Assembly (NCBI RefSeq): GCF_025685605.1
Contig: NZ_JAGTUT010000001.1
Span: forward strand, 3,286,001 to 3,350,000
Source: Granulicella arctica
GTDB taxonomy: Bacteria; Acidobacteriota; Terriglobia; Terriglobales; Acidobacteriaceae
Length of the DNA stretch: 64,000 nucleotides
Reading direction: 5' to 3'
The notes under the pieces are model-generated. The model was not told the DNA's origin. It worked only from the letters and a program-made list of their open reading frames with translations, and ran no database searches. Positions 18,331 through 27,905 of the stretch are shown in pieces (positions within the stretch are counted from its first letter, which is position 1; each line of letters begins with the position of its first letter). Both the position numbers and the translations under genes were made by a program.

Positions 18331-19623
18331 TCAGACGTCGAGCGGGCGCTCCGGGTGGACAGTCATCCAGCAGATACCGCCTACAACAGCGAGGATCGCC
18401 GCGATCGCGAAGGATGTCGTCCAGCCGAATCTCTGCGCGATCCATGGAGTAAGGGACGCAGTGACTGCGCCGCCCACTTGACCTCCCATATTGACGAGGC
18501 TCGAGAACACACCGGAGCTGCGACCAGCAATGTCAACCGACACTGACCAGAAGGAACTCTGCGACAGATAGAGTGCTCCCGCACCACCGGCAAGTATGAC
18601 GCCCGCGAGTTGAGGACTGTGTACCTTCGAGCCAAGCACCAGAAAAATAGCCGTGCAAAAGAGTGCTGCAGAGGCTAGACCACACCGTCCTATCCGTAAT
18701 CCATGGGTGCGCGTCAGTCGATCGCTGAGCGCTCCGCCGACAAGGCAGCAGACGGTCATAGAGAGAAAGGGCAGCATGGCATACCGGGCACTCGACTTGA
18801 GATCAAAGCCACGCACCTGTGCCATATAGAGAAAGAACCAGCTAAAGAAAATCCACGCAACATAGCCGAAGCTGAAGTAGCCAGCCATCAACGCTGGAAG
18901 GTCACGCCGCCGAAAGATAGCCCGCCAGGAGATGACCACCGGCTCAGAGGTTCGAAGCTGCTTCGTCGCGAGATCACCCGTGAGACCCGCCCGGATCTCG
19001 CTCAACTCCAGTGGCCCAACGTCAAAGTGCTCCTCTGGGGTATCCCGGGCGAAATGCCACCAGACGCCCCCGGCGATCACCCCGACGAGCGCGCTGAACC
19101 AGAAAGCCGCTCGCCAGCCATGGTTTGTGATGAGCCAGGTGAGAAGAGGAGGGGTCAGGCCACTTCCCGCCCCAACACCTGCGAAGATGAGACCGTTGAT
19201 GAAACCCCGTTCCTGTACCGGAATCCAGCGCGCAACAAACTGGTTCGCGGCAGGGTAAATGACCGCCTCTCCGGCACCGAGAGCGAAGCGAATCGCAATC
19301 AGCAGCATCACGGCGTGCGAGATGCCGGAGGGGAGCAGTGCTGTGAGAGCCGTGGCTACACCCCACCAGAGAACGCCTAAAGCCAAGACGAGACGGGGGC
19401 CATAACGGGCGGCCAGCCAACCGGCTGGAAGTTGAAATCCGGCATAGCCAATTAGAAACGCACTGAAAATCCATCCGAGCCGCTGGTTCCCTAAGCCATA
19501 CTCCGTACTGATCTGCAGGCCCGCGATAGAAATGTTGGTGCGGTCGAGGAACGCTACACCACTAAGCACAAACAGCCAGAACGCAAGGAAGAACCTGACG
19601 CGGGTACGACGTTCGAAGTACAT
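18331..19623 (-). CDS. MFS transporter of the anion:cation symporter (hexuronate/sugar-acid) family
   Basis: A 12-helix MFS permease of 430 residues, resembling ExuT/GudP-type symporters for sugar acids. The signature FLDRTNISIAG in helix 1, the loop GWLAARYGPR and the symmetric GALSDRLTR loop before helix 8 are visible. The start is set at the ATG at 19623, because GGAGGA precedes it by 7-8 bases; an in-frame ATG 24 bases upstream lacks this. It lies 72 bases upstream of the sensor kinase and in the same orientation. In the context of an oxidase, lactonase and PLP ammonia-lyases, uptake of a sugar acid or 2-oxo-3-deoxy acid is plausible but not shown. Confidence 0.88.
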   Translation of the reverse strand: MYFERRTRVRFFLAFWLFVLSGVAFLDRTNISIAGLQISTEYGLGNQRLGWIFSAFLIGYAGFQLPAGWLAARYGPRLVLALGVLWWGVATALTALLPSGISHAVMLLIAIRFALGAGEAVIYPAANQFVARWIPVQERGFINGLIFAGVGAGSGLTPPLLTWLITNHGWRAAFWFSALVGVIAGGVWWHFARDTPEEHFDVGPLELSEIRAGLTGDLATKQLRTSEPVVISWRAIFRRRDLPALMAGYFSFGYVAWIFFSWFFLYMAQVRGFDLKSSARYAMLPFLSMTVCCLVGGALSDRLTRTHGLRIGRCGLASAALFCTAIFLVLGSKVHSPQLAGVILAGGAGALYLSQSSFWSVSVDIAGRSSGVFSSLVNMGGQVGGAVTASLTPWIAQRFGWTTSFAIAAILAVVGGICWMTVHPERPLDV

Positions 19624-19761
19624 CGGGAACTCCTCCAGCCAGGACATAACCTATGCTGGAGAACTCCAACAGTGAATCTCGGTGAATGTCCGGACGATCT
19701 ATTGAACTACGAAGGAGTGACTTGCCGGTAGGGCGTATGGCCTAGATCACCAGGAGAGATT

Positions 19762-21459
19762 TCACTTTGAGTGGGTAATTGATCGAATCACCGGCTTGTC
19801 CTCCCCGTACAGCGTGAGTAAAGGATGTTTGACGAACGCATGAAACTCATAGGATCCCGGTGCAAGATTACGCACGTCAACCTGAAAAATACCCTTGGCG
19901 GTAAGCTTCCGGGTCTCGGTCGAGATCCAGACTGCGGAGCGGGCATGGGTATCTTCTCCCGTAGTCGCGCGATACTCAAAGCCAACGTCCAGCGCAGGCG
20001 CGTCGCCCGTGTCGAGGAGTTCACCATGCAGGACAATTGAAGCACCGTCCGCACTCTGCGCTGATGTCCCGGTCTTGACGCGAGGTGGCGTGAGCGACGG
20101 GGTAACATCGGTCAGCTTCACAACGACCGCGTTTGGCCATTGGCTGTTGTCCTGGAGCCGTTGCGCCCTCATCACACGAATATGCAGCCCATCTTCCTGC
20201 TGCGTCCACGTACTTTGCGGAATCGTCGTCGGCTTATACTCGACGGTCTTATCATCCTGCCCCAGAACACTGATGGAGCTATCTTTGTTCGCACGAACTG
20301 AGTGAAGAGTGAACTCACGCCATGTGCCTCGTTCCCAGGGAACGGTCGAATCCAGGATTGCGTAGAGCGGCCCTTTGTTCTTCTTCTGCGTAAACCAGAT
20401 GTCACCCTCGTTAGGGATGATCCATGGGCGGACTCCATAGATGGACTCCCCATTGACGAACATCCAAAGACCAATCTCGCGGAGCCGATTCTCCTGCTCT
20501 ATCGCAAGCTGGCCATTGGCCATCGGGCCAACATTGAGGAGAAGGTTTCCACCCTTGGCGCGCGTCTGGAAGAGCAGCCGAATCAGATCGGAGCCCGACT
20601 TATAGCGCTCGTTATCCGGCTGATACTGCCACGCCGTGCCCATGGTGATGCTGGCCTCCCAGGGTCCGGGAAGACTGCCGCTGGGGACCGCAAGCTCTGG
20701 TGTCTCTAGAGCACCGCGAGTGACAATGATATTCGGCTGAAGCTTCCAGGCAAGCTCACGTAGATCGCTGGCTTCCCCGTCAAAAAAGATCAGGTCGACA
20801 GGTCCATAGTGGGTCAGAAGCTCCGTCACCTGTGTCCTGTCATACTGCAACAAACCAGGATTGTTGCTCGGCTCAACCTCGGGTACGTGCCGCTTGATAG
20901 GCTTCCCATGTTGATGCAGCCAGTAGAAGTCGTCGGGCGAGAAGTAGACTCCTGCAGCGATACCCTGGTGACGAAATGCGTCGAACACCTCCGCTGTAAT
21001 ATCTCGATGGAACGGTGTGTTCTCAATACCGAAGGGCGTCGTTTCTGAGTGGAACATGGTAAAACCTGAATGATGTTTTGTGGTGAACATAACGTAGCGA
21101 ACGCCTGCAGTCGCTGCAAGTCGCGCCCACTCATTCGGATCGAAACGGGTTGGATTGAAAGTTCTTGGTAGATCGTTGAAGAAGCGATTCGTGTAATCGT
21201 CGGAAGCCCCGACGAGCGAGTGGCTGATAACCACGCCAAGCTGGCTGTCAACGCTCCAATGCACAAAGAGTCCAAAGCCCTGATCCCGGAACCAGTCAAG
21301 GCGATCCGGTTTGTTTCGCGAGGCAGATTCAAGATCCTGCGCTGTGATCGAGTGACTTGCTAAGGCAAATGGCAGTAGCACCGCCATAATCGCGAATCCC
21401 CGCCCCAACTTCGCAATAGCCCATTTCTTAGAGATCAGGATGATTTTCAACATCGTCAC
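19762..21459 (-). CDS. Secreted GH29 alpha-L-fucosidase
   Basis: GH29 enzymes release alpha-L-fucose from glycans with retention. The catalytic TIM barrel occupies residues about 45-350. The H129-H130 pair in TTKHHSGF and the predicted nucleophile D227 in DLIFFDGEAS are present. A C-terminal beta-sandwich region follows (residues about 370-565). The N-terminus carries a Sec signal with a long n-region (FAIMAVLLPFALASHSITAQ). The start is a GTG with a weak upstream AAGGG; an ATG two codons later is also possible. It is part of the minus-strand locus, 138 bases upstream of the transporter, and would trim fucosylated material before uptake. Confidence 0.92.
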   Translation of the reverse strand: MTMLKIILISKKWAIAKLGRGFAIMAVLLPFALASHSITAQDLESASRNKPDRLDWFRDQGFGLFVHWSVDSQLGVVISHSLVGASDDYTNRFFNDLPRTFNPTRFDPNEWARLAATAGVRYVMFTTKHHSGFTMFHSETTPFGIENTPFHRDITAEVFDAFRHQGIAAGVYFSPDDFYWLHQHGKPIKRHVPEVEPSNNPGLLQYDRTQVTELLTHYGPVDLIFFDGEASDLRELAWKLQPNIIVTRGALETPELAVPSGSLPGPWEASITMGTAWQYQPDNERYKSGSDLIRLLFQTRAKGGNLLLNVGPMANGQLAIEQENRLREIGLWMFVNGESIYGVRPWIIPNEGDIWFTQKKNKGPLYAILDSTVPWERGTWREFTLHSVRANKDSSISVLGQDDKTVEYKPTTIPQSTWTQQEDGLHIRVMRAQRLQDNSQWPNAVVVKLTDVTPSLTPPRVKTGTSAQSADGASIVLHGELLDTGDAPALDVGFEYRATTGEDTHARSAVWISTETRKLTAKGIFQVDVRNLAPGSYEFHAFVKHPLLTLYGEDKPVIRSITHSK

Positions 21460-21519
21460 AAGTCGGCCCTTTGTGAGAACTATAGCAAGCGGTTCTGATA
21501 GCGACCGCGGCTACATAGC

Positions 21520-22578
21520 TCAGTCAGCCTTAAAGCTGTAGCGGATCTGCCAGGTCTGTGTCTTACCCGGAGCAACGTTGATGTGAATATAGGCTTCAGG
21601 GCAGATCGTCTTTGGTGTGGACCAGAAGTAAAACTTCGCAAGCGGAGACTGTGAAGTTTGTTCGATACCTAAACGAGTTGCCTTGTCTTCCAGGGCGATG
21701 CGGTATTCTCCACGCTTCCCTGTGTACCCGGTCAAGTAGCCTTGCGGACTGTCGCCGCGTTCAGGTGTCGTGTTGAAGGTAATACTTTTACCGCTTACAG
21801 TGGCGGCCTTCGAAAACGCTTTGTCGGGTGTCACCGGAAAGCCCAGAGTTACGGTCATGCCCGCCCCGGTAGGTTGGTTATCGAGCATAAAGAAGTCGTG
21901 ATCATAGACATCGGTAATGATAGCCTTCGAGCCAAGGTTTGTAAGCGTGTGCTCCAACGTCAAGACGGCGCCATGTTTATCTAGTTTCACTGTCTTCTCG
22001 TAGCGATAGCTGTAACCAAAATCTGTCGTGATCAGTTGCGTAAATTTCATCGATCTTTTAGAGCGTAGCGAACTGCGAGTGCCCGTATCGACGATCGGAT
22101 ACGCTGTGCCAAAGCTATATGGAGCGGTGCTGGTTCTACGTAGAACACCAACACCAATCTTGAGAAAAATCCCACCAACGGCGGAATCGTCGTAGCCCAG
22201 TTCACTGTTCGCTGTGCGAAACTCCTCCGCTGGCCCGGTGATGGAGTCGTTCAGCAAAGGATCATAGTGCGGGAACCATTCTCCAAAGTATCGGTGGCCC
22301 TTCAACGAAACACAGCCAATTACGCCCGCCCAGTCGAATCGAGAGGAGCGGTAGTAGCCATTCACAGGGTCAGGCAGGAAGAGCACCGCATCGAGTTTGC
22401 CGTTTGAGAGAAATGCTCTTGGATGATCGGCATGGGGCAGATCAGCGCACGCATCGCTCGTTGCGGCAGATGTCACGCCGCCTTGCCCAGATGCTGTCGC
22501 TGAGGCGAAAACAGCAATCAGCAAAATGAGTACAAGATCAAAGGTGCACAATCGCGATAGCCGTTGGCGCAGGGACAA
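21520..22578 (-). CDS. Secreted galactose-mutarotase-like protein of unknown function
   Basis: A 352-residue protein with a signal segment (FDLVLILLIAVFASATASGQ). The body looks like the beta-sandwich fold of the galactose mutarotase-like superfamily (GYYRSSRFDWAGVI, GHRYFGEWFPHYDPL, EHTLTNLGSKAI). I recognise related uncharacterised proteins but no defined enzyme. The start is a TTG with GAGG 7 bases upstream. It overlaps the end of the lactonase-like gene by 41 bases, so the two are probably translated together. In this locus it may bind or epimerise a sugar or aldonic acid; that is inference. Confidence 0.7.
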   Translation of the reverse strand: MSLRQRLSRLCTFDLVLILLIAVFASATASGQGGVTSAATSDACADLPHADHPRAFLSNGKLDAVLFLPDPVNGYYRSSRFDWAGVIGCVSLKGHRYFGEWFPHYDPLLNDSITGPAEEFRTANSELGYDDSAVGGIFLKIGVGVLRRTSTAPYSFGTAYPIVDTGTRSSLRSKRSMKFTQLITTDFGYSYRYEKTVKLDKHGAVLTLEHTLTNLGSKAIITDVYDHDFFMLDNQPTGAGMTVTLGFPVTPDKAFSKAATVSGKSITFNTTPERGDSPQGYLTGYTGKRGEYRIALEDKATRLGIEQTSQSPLAKFYFWSTPKTICPEAYIHINVAPGKTQTWQIRYSFKAD

Positions 22579-23365
22579 GACTTACCTCAGAAAACTTTGC
22601 AGGTTGAGCATGGTTGATGCCGACGTGAGTCGTCCCATTCACATCAGACGGAGAAGGCTGATATGACGGGACAGATAAGAAGGTGCTGCAATCGCCTTCA
22701 AGTGACAGCGCTCCTTGAGGGGTGACGCGATACGAGAGGATGCGCTCACGGAACGCATCTGTGAACTCTAAAACTTCTTCGCTCTTGAATTTCAGTTCGG
22801 GCTGTATCAAGTTATCAAGGTCCTTGTTCAGAGCCTTGGCGTTGAGTGATCTTGTCACGGCGGTAAGTCTGCCTATAAATCCGTCGGCGCGGATCGGAAG
22901 CAGATTGCAACCTCCGCTGGCAGCACTTGCAAGCCACCGCCCGCTCGGGGAAACCGCGAGATGAGTCGGAAGCGTTGAAAATAGTGCCAGAGCTTGCTGA
23001 TTAAGCCGCGTCAGTTGGCCGGTCTGCCTTTCAATGGCGAATGCTTCCACAGATCCCGTTGGGCGATGGGCGAACGAATCGACACCGTTCGCTGCATAAA
23101 GAAAACGCTGATCTGGTGACAGGACAAGCGAAGTAGGTGACAAAGAGGGAACTGTTTGCACATGCTCCCAGGAGCCATTCTCACTAACAGAAAATACCTT
23201 GATTACATGCGTCGCCGAAGCCACGATTGCAAACTGTCGAATTGATGCCGATGCCAGATACGGCTGGAATGCTCCAAGTGATAAGGGTGCGAGTGTTCCC
23301 AGCGCAGAGATCGAGCCGAGAGCTTTCACAAATGTTCTGCGCGTCGCTTTCAAGCTCGATGCCAT
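22538..23365 (-). CDS. Tat-exported lactonase-like beta-propeller, shorter than usual
   Basis: This resembles the 6-phosphogluconolactonase-like propeller family (COG2706). It has blade motifs SLVLSPDQRFLYAANG, HLAVSPSGRWLASA and LLPIRADGFIGRL, and the DAFRERILSYRV segment. The Tat signal is ATRRTFVKALGSISALG. The start is the ATG after AAGGTG; an in-frame ATG 57 bases upstream would overlap the preceding gene. With 275 residues it is about 70-100 short of typical members and seems to lack the last blades, so activity is uncertain. It lies 34 bases downstream of the FAD oxidase, and an oxidase-lactonase pair is a sensible functional unit. Confidence 0.75.
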   Translation of the reverse strand: MASSLKATRRTFVKALGSISALGTLAPLSLGAFQPYLASASIRQFAIVASATHVIKVFSVSENGSWEHVQTVPSLSPTSLVLSPDQRFLYAANGVDSFAHRPTGSVEAFAIERQTGQLTRLNQQALALFSTLPTHLAVSPSGRWLASAASGGCNLLPIRADGFIGRLTAVTRSLNAKALNKDLDNLIQPELKFKSEEVLEFTDAFRERILSYRVTPQGALSLEGDCSTFLSVPSYQPSPSDVNGTTHVGINHAQPAKFSEVSLVPAPTAIAIVHL

Positions 23366-23399
23366 AGGATTCACCTTATTGAAGAAGCAGATTAAAGCG

Positions 23400-24953
23400 T
23401 CAAATGCGGACGGACATTGCATGATGAAAGACGTTATGAGGATCGTGCTTTCTCTTTACGCCTTGCAGAAATGGATAAAGGTCACCGGTGCCGTAGAAGA
23501 GTTGTGGCCAGTAGCTATGCTCCAGCATGTCCGCATCCGGATAGTTCATGTAACAACCTTCGTAGTGATCGTTCGGGTATGGAGTGCCAGCATGACTCTT
23601 ATCCGCAACATCAGTTGAGTACGCCGCTGTGTACGTATCCCGCATTCCTTTTAGGCGCCCTTCATCGTCGCTCACATCCTGCCAATAGCTCATATATTGC
23701 AGCTTCATGATGGAAGAACGTTGCGAAATAGCCGTATCCTTTGCGCGTTCAGGATCGTTGGTGGCGCCTCCGTAAGAATCGACTGCGATTACCAGGCCTT
23801 GTGAGGACTCGCTCGACAACATCTTGTAAAACGCGAGCGCCTCGCCTTCCGTAAACGACTTCTTCATGTAAGCGGATTTGTATTTCGCGCGCGAGCCCCC
23901 ACCGATGCCGCTACCATTGCCGCTGCTTGCGGCCTCAATCCACGTGCTCTTCGTCATCACGTGCTCGCCGTAACAGACGGAGTCGCCGATCATGGGTCGC
24001 TGAAGATTGCGAGAGGAGCCGGCGCGACGAAGGTCATGCGCGTTGTAGTCCGGCGGAGCTTCCGCAATCGGCTTGCACCTCTGAAAGCGATCCAAAAAGT
24101 CCGTAAGAACCGAGAGATCGTTGACCGTTCCATCTGGATTGGTGAAATATGCATTGATACCGAAGCGTCCGGAAGATTTGTTATTCAGGTTCAGCACGCC
24201 GAACAGCCCCCACGTGTCCTTCACACGGTCATGCTCTTCCCAGTACTTCCCATAGGTCGTCAGGATTTCGACAAACCTGTCGGGTGTCATGCTGGCCCAG
24301 TCAAAGGAGATGCTTGCCTGCATCAACTCTTCGGGCGCAGGCGGCAACTCATCAAATGAGAAGCTGGTGATCAGGCCAAAGTTCGATCCCTGACCGCCGC
24401 GGAGCGCACGAAACAGATCGGCATCATGCTTCTTGTCGACCCTCAGCGGATTGACCTTGCCGTGCGCATCGACTGTAAGAATGTCTATCGAAGAAAGCCA
24501 ATCGCAGGTAATCCCTCGCAACCGCGCCAGCAGACCATAACCTCCCCCGCTCACATGGCCGCCAGCCGTCACCGTGAAGCACGTCCCTCCGGGCAAGACC
24601 ACGTTGGCCCGCTTATAGAGATCCTGATAAATATTTCCCAGCATGGCTCCCGGCTGGATATGGAAGGGGCCTGAACCCTCTGGCCTGGAGGTGATTGCGT
24701 TTAAAAGACTGACATCGAGTATGGCGCCGTTAGGATTGTTGACAACAAAGTCTTCGTAGCAATGGCCAGAAGAGCGAACCGTCGGACGCAGACCCGCATC
24801 AAGGACTTTCTGGAGCGCAACAGCTGCATCTTCAGGAGTCACACAGTATTCGACCCGTCCCGCCGCATCAGCGTCGGCTGAGGGAAACCGCTGATTGCGG
24901 CCGCGGTGGGCCACTCGGAAGCGGGGGTCCTGTCGATCGACAATCGTTGCCAT
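23400..24953 (-). CDS. BBE-type FAD-linked carbohydrate oxidase
   Basis: A 517-residue flavoprotein of the berberine-bridge-enzyme/glucooligosaccharide-oxidase group. The PCMH FAD domain spans residues about 25-210. H64 in SSGHCYEDF and C125 in GGTCFTVTAGGH align with the two residues that bind FAD bicovalently in this family. The BBE domain is at the C-terminus (YMNYPDADM, VKRKHDPHNVFHHAM). Members oxidise sugars or oligosaccharides at C1 to lactones with oxygen. No signal peptide is visible and AAGGGAG directly precedes the ATG, so the protein appears cytosolic although its neighbours are exported. It starts the divergent minus-strand gene series; the lactonase-like gene follows. Confidence 0.87.
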   Translation of the reverse strand: MATIVDRQDPRFRVAHRGRNQRFPSADADAAGRVEYCVTPEDAAVALQKVLDAGLRPTVRSSGHCYEDFVVNNPNGAILDVSLLNAITSRPEGSGPFHIQPGAMLGNIYQDLYKRANVVLPGGTCFTVTAGGHVSGGGYGLLARLRGITCDWLSSIDILTVDAHGKVNPLRVDKKHDADLFRALRGGQGSNFGLITSFSFDELPPAPEELMQASISFDWASMTPDRFVEILTTYGKYWEEHDRVKDTWGLFGVLNLNNKSSGRFGINAYFTNPDGTVNDLSVLTDFLDRFQRCKPIAEAPPDYNAHDLRRAGSSRNLQRPMIGDSVCYGEHVMTKSTWIEAASSGNGSGIGGGSRAKYKSAYMKKSFTEGEALAFYKMLSSESSQGLVIAVDSYGGATNDPERAKDTAISQRSSIMKLQYMSYWQDVSDDEGRLKGMRDTYTAAYSTDVADKSHAGTPYPNDHYEGCYMNYPDADMLEHSYWPQLFYGTGDLYPFLQGVKRKHDPHNVFHHAMSVRI

Positions 24954-25308
24954 GTCACTCCCTTCGGCAGTCTAAGTAAGCGTGCAGTTAAGATTGCAGG
25001 GCTGCAACCGAGCAGAGCTAGGCGCGAAAGCGACTTCAAGTTACGGCCGCTTTTTCGCTGAACATTTGTACCAATATGCACCCGATAATAGCAGCCGGCA
25101 TGGATTAACAAAGCGGAGTACCGATCGTCCGGTTTCAATCCCGATCACAATGCTTCGGCATTGTCACACGATCGATAGCGTTCCTGAAATCCGCGGCTTT
25201 CAAATACACAGGAAAGGTCACCCCACCCGCAACTTGCGGACGTAGTGCGTGAGCCAGACAAGTCACTTACGGGTTCGATACCTTACAATGGGTCGGATGT
25301 GAGGGTCC
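24954..25308. promoter_or_regulatory. Divergent intergenic region with hairpin/operator-like palindrome
   Basis: This 355-base gap separates the FAD oxidase (minus) from the NCS1 permease (plus) and must hold both promoters. A perfect 7-bp stem ACAATGC/GCATTGT with a TTCG loop lies at 25147-25164 and is flanked by GATC sequences. It could be an operator or an RNA hairpin. No ORF or RNA gene was recognised here. Confidence 0.4.
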
Positions 25309-26637
25309 ATGGCACGCACCGTACCGCAATATGTCGAATGCTCTATCCCCGTTCCTCAAGCCAGCCGTACTCCCTGGTATAAGAGCACCTTTCCCACCTA
25401 CGCGGGCATCTTCCTCTGGGTCGGTTTTTACCTCAAGCTCGCAGAACCAACCATCAGCAACGCGAGCCTGACCGTCTGCCTTCTCGCCCTCCTGGTTGCC
25501 GGCCTCCTCTGCTTCGGCCTCTACTATTACGTCCCCGCCATGCTCGGCATGAAGACAGGCCAGCCCCTCTATGTCGTCGGCACGTCAACCTTCGGCACCA
25601 CCGGTGGCTACCTCATCCCCGGCCTGCTCATGGGACTTCTGCAGGTCGGCTGGGTCGCCGTCGTCTCCTCCGTCTCCGCCAACTTCATCATGAAGGGCCT
25701 CAACCAGACCTCCAGGGGACTCTTCATCCTCATCGTCGTCCTCTGGGTCTACAGCCTGGGCTGGGTCGCCATCCGTGGCATCCACTACGTAGGCCAGGCC
25801 GCCAAGTTTCTCAACTGGATTCCCCTGATCATGATCCTCATCGTCCTCTGGGCCAATCGCAGCGGCATCGCGCAATACCAGCCCGCCCACCACGATTCTG
25901 TGACCGGCTTCCTCAACGTACTCGCCATCGTCATCGGCTACTTCGCCACCGCCGGAGCGGCAGGCGCAGACTTCGGCATGAACAATGCCAACCGAAAAGA
26001 CGTCGTCCTCGGCGGCCTCTTCGGCATCGTCCTCGGAGTCCTTCTAGCCGGCGGCCTCTCCATTCTCTCCGTAGCCGGATACCTCGGCCGCGGCATCGGC
26101 GTACCCAGCTACGAATACAGCTCTGCCATCTCGAGCGTCGGTGGCCTTGCGCCCGTCATGTTCTTCCTCTTCGCAGCCGCCTCGCTGGTCCCAACCTGCT
26201 TCTCGTCCTTCATCGCCGCAAACAGCTTCAGCACTATGCTGCCCAAGATCCCGCGCAGCGTCTCGACCTTTGCCGCTCTCACCGTCAGCGCTCTCATGGC
26301 AGTCACCGGTATAGCGGACAATCTGGTCGGCTTCTTCGGTATCGTCGGAGCATCCTTCGGCCCCATCTGCGGTGCCATGGTCGCCGACTACCTGCTCGCC
26401 GGACGTCGCTGGTCCGGTCCGAGACTCGGCGTCAACTGGGCTGGTTGCATCGCCTGGGCCATCGGGTTCCTCGTCGGCATCCCGGAACACATCCCCGGCC
26501 TGCCCGCCGCCTTCGTCAAAGCGGATAACCCGTCCGGTCTCTACTCCTTCATCGTCGGCTTCCTCGTTTATCTGGTCCTCGCGAAATCAGGCCTGCGCCC
26601 TCCCGTAGTCGCTCCAAAGGCACTTGCAAGCGCCTAG
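25309..26637 (+). CDS. NCS1-family purine/cytosine permease-like transporter
   Basis: An inner-membrane transporter of 442 residues with about 12 hydrophobic helices. The N-terminal pattern TYAGIFLWVGFYLKL, the TFGTTGGYLIPGLL stretch in helices 2-3 and GAAGADFGMNN in the middle match the nucleobase:cation symporter-1 family (CodB-like). GAGGG precedes the ATG. The specific substrate is unclear; NCS1 members carry cytosine, purines, allantoin, hydantoins or thiamine. Its stop overlaps the stop of the convergent oxidoreductase gene within a CTAG tetranucleotide. Confidence 0.88.
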   Translation: MARTVPQYVECSIPVPQASRTPWYKSTFPTYAGIFLWVGFYLKLAEPTISNASLTVCLLALLVAGLLCFGLYYYVPAMLGMKTGQPLYVVGTSTFGTTGGYLIPGLLMGLLQVGWVAVVSSVSANFIMKGLNQTSRGLFILIVVLWVYSLGWVAIRGIHYVGQAAKFLNWIPLIMILIVLWANRSGIAQYQPAHHDSVTGFLNVLAIVIGYFATAGAAGADFGMNNANRKDVVLGGLFGIVLGVLLAGGLSILSVAGYLGRGIGVPSYEYSSAISSVGGLAPVMFFLFAAASLVPTCFSSFIAANSFSTMLPKIPRSVSTFAALTVSALMAVTGIADNLVGFFGIVGASFGPICGAMVADYLLAGRRWSGPRLGVNWAGCIAWAIGFLVGIPEHIPGLPAAFVKADNPSGLYSFIVGFLVYLVLAKSGLRPPVVAPKALASA

Positions 26638-27746
26638 TCCAGTGGAAGCAGCTCGCCGGGGCGCTCGCTGGATCGATAGAGCGCCTCGACGAGCGCCATC
26701 GTCTCAAAAGCATCCTCAAAGTTCGAGGGCAGGGTCGGCACACTGCCCTCGGCGAACGCCTGTAGCGCACCCATCGTTCCCATAAAAGCGTCAGGAAAGT
26801 TATTCCCGCTCACCGGCAGCGAGCGCCAGTGCGGCGAATCGATGTCTCGCTGGGCATACTCAAGCGTGTCCGGCTTGCCTTTCGGATAGTCGAGGTTCAG
26901 CCCCATCGTGATGCGCGCCGCACCCTTCGTGCCCTCCCACTGCACGAAGCTGTGCTGATGCTCCGGCCCAAAGTTGTGATGATGGTTCGTCGCTACAAAA
27001 ACTCGCTTGGCATCGCCATAATCAAGGATCGCAACCGTCTTGGTCGCCGCAAGGCTCCCAGAGTGAGGGTTCTTCACCGTCTTTGCATAGACACTCAGAG
27101 GATTCCCAAGCCACGAGCGGATCAGGTCGAAGTAATGGATGCTGTGATACAAGATCTCCAGGCGCGGTGCCTTCGCGAGAAAGTCCCACAGGTGCCACGG
27201 CGTATAGGTACTGGTCTGGATCTCAAGATCGTGAATCTCCCCTAGCAAACCCCGCTTGGCAAGCTCCGCTGCCGCCAGGTTGTTTGGCGAATAGCGCAGC
27301 GAGAAGTTCACCGCTGCAACGAAGTTTCTCTCTCTGCAGATCTCGCGCAGCAGGCGAGCCTCCGCAAGCGTCTCCCCCATCGGCTTCTGCATCAACACCA
27401 CAGCTCCCTCTGGAAGCTGAGGCAGGATCAGCGGAAGCTGGGACGCAGGCACCGCGACATCGAAGACAACATCTGCCGGAGCAAACCGGACCGCCTCAGG
27501 GATCGAGTCAAAGGTACTTGCAATGCCGCGCTCAGCTCCAAGCTCCGCCGCCTTACCTGGCGTGCCATCCATCAATCCAATCACCGGAAAACCGGCTTTT
27601 TCGTACGCCGGTAGATGTGCTGCGCGAACAATGCCGCCAGCGCCTATAACGAGGATGGGCCGGACAGTCTTAGGTCGTGGCGGCGTCGCGGCCTGTGTAG
27701 CCGAGAGCAACTCTGCATCTTCAATCTCATCCTGCAAACTAGCCAT
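26634..27746 (-). CDS. Gfo/Idh/MocA-family NAD(P)-dependent oxidoreductase
   Basis: A 370-residue protein with an N-terminal Rossmann fold (VIGAGGIVRAAHLPAY from about residue 33) and the family lysine in MQKPMGE near residue 120. The C-terminal alpha/beta domain has EILYHSIHYFDLIRSW, with the histidine expected near the active site. Such enzymes oxidise or reduce sugars, inositols or related polyols. An N-terminal extension of about 28 residues precedes the nucleotide-binding domain. The gene stands alone on the minus strand with convergent overlapping stops to the permease, so no operon partner indicates its substrate. Confidence 0.88.
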   Translation of the reverse strand: MASLQDEIEDAELLSATQAATPPRPKTVRPILVIGAGGIVRAAHLPAYEKAGFPVIGLMDGTPGKAAELGAERGIASTFDSIPEAVRFAPADVVFDVAVPASQLPLILPQLPEGAVVLMQKPMGETLAEARLLREICRERNFVAAVNFSLRYSPNNLAAAELAKRGLLGEIHDLEIQTSTYTPWHLWDFLAKAPRLEILYHSIHYFDLIRSWLGNPLSVYAKTVKNPHSGSLAATKTVAILDYGDAKRVFVATNHHHNFGPEHQHSFVQWEGTKGAARITMGLNLDYPKGKPDTLEYAQRDIDSPHWRSLPVSGNNFPDAFMGTMGALQAFAEGSVPTLPSNFEDAFETMALVEALYRSSERPGELLPLD

Positions 27747-27905
27747 CGTTCGATCTCCTGCTGCCGTGCGTTTGATCTACAGTACAGGTTTTCCCGCCCA
27801 CAGGAATCCTCCTTGCCATCCTCTCCGAGACTTCTGCTGCGAGGCCCTGCGATAGACTAAAGCCGTTCCCTTCACCCTCGATTCGAGTTCGCCCGGAGCC
27901 ACTCT

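Noticed and set aside
25309-27746. Operon of the NCS1 permease with the Gfo/Idh/MocA oxidoreductase
   Set aside because: They are convergent and share only overlapping stop codons, so they cannot be one transcript.
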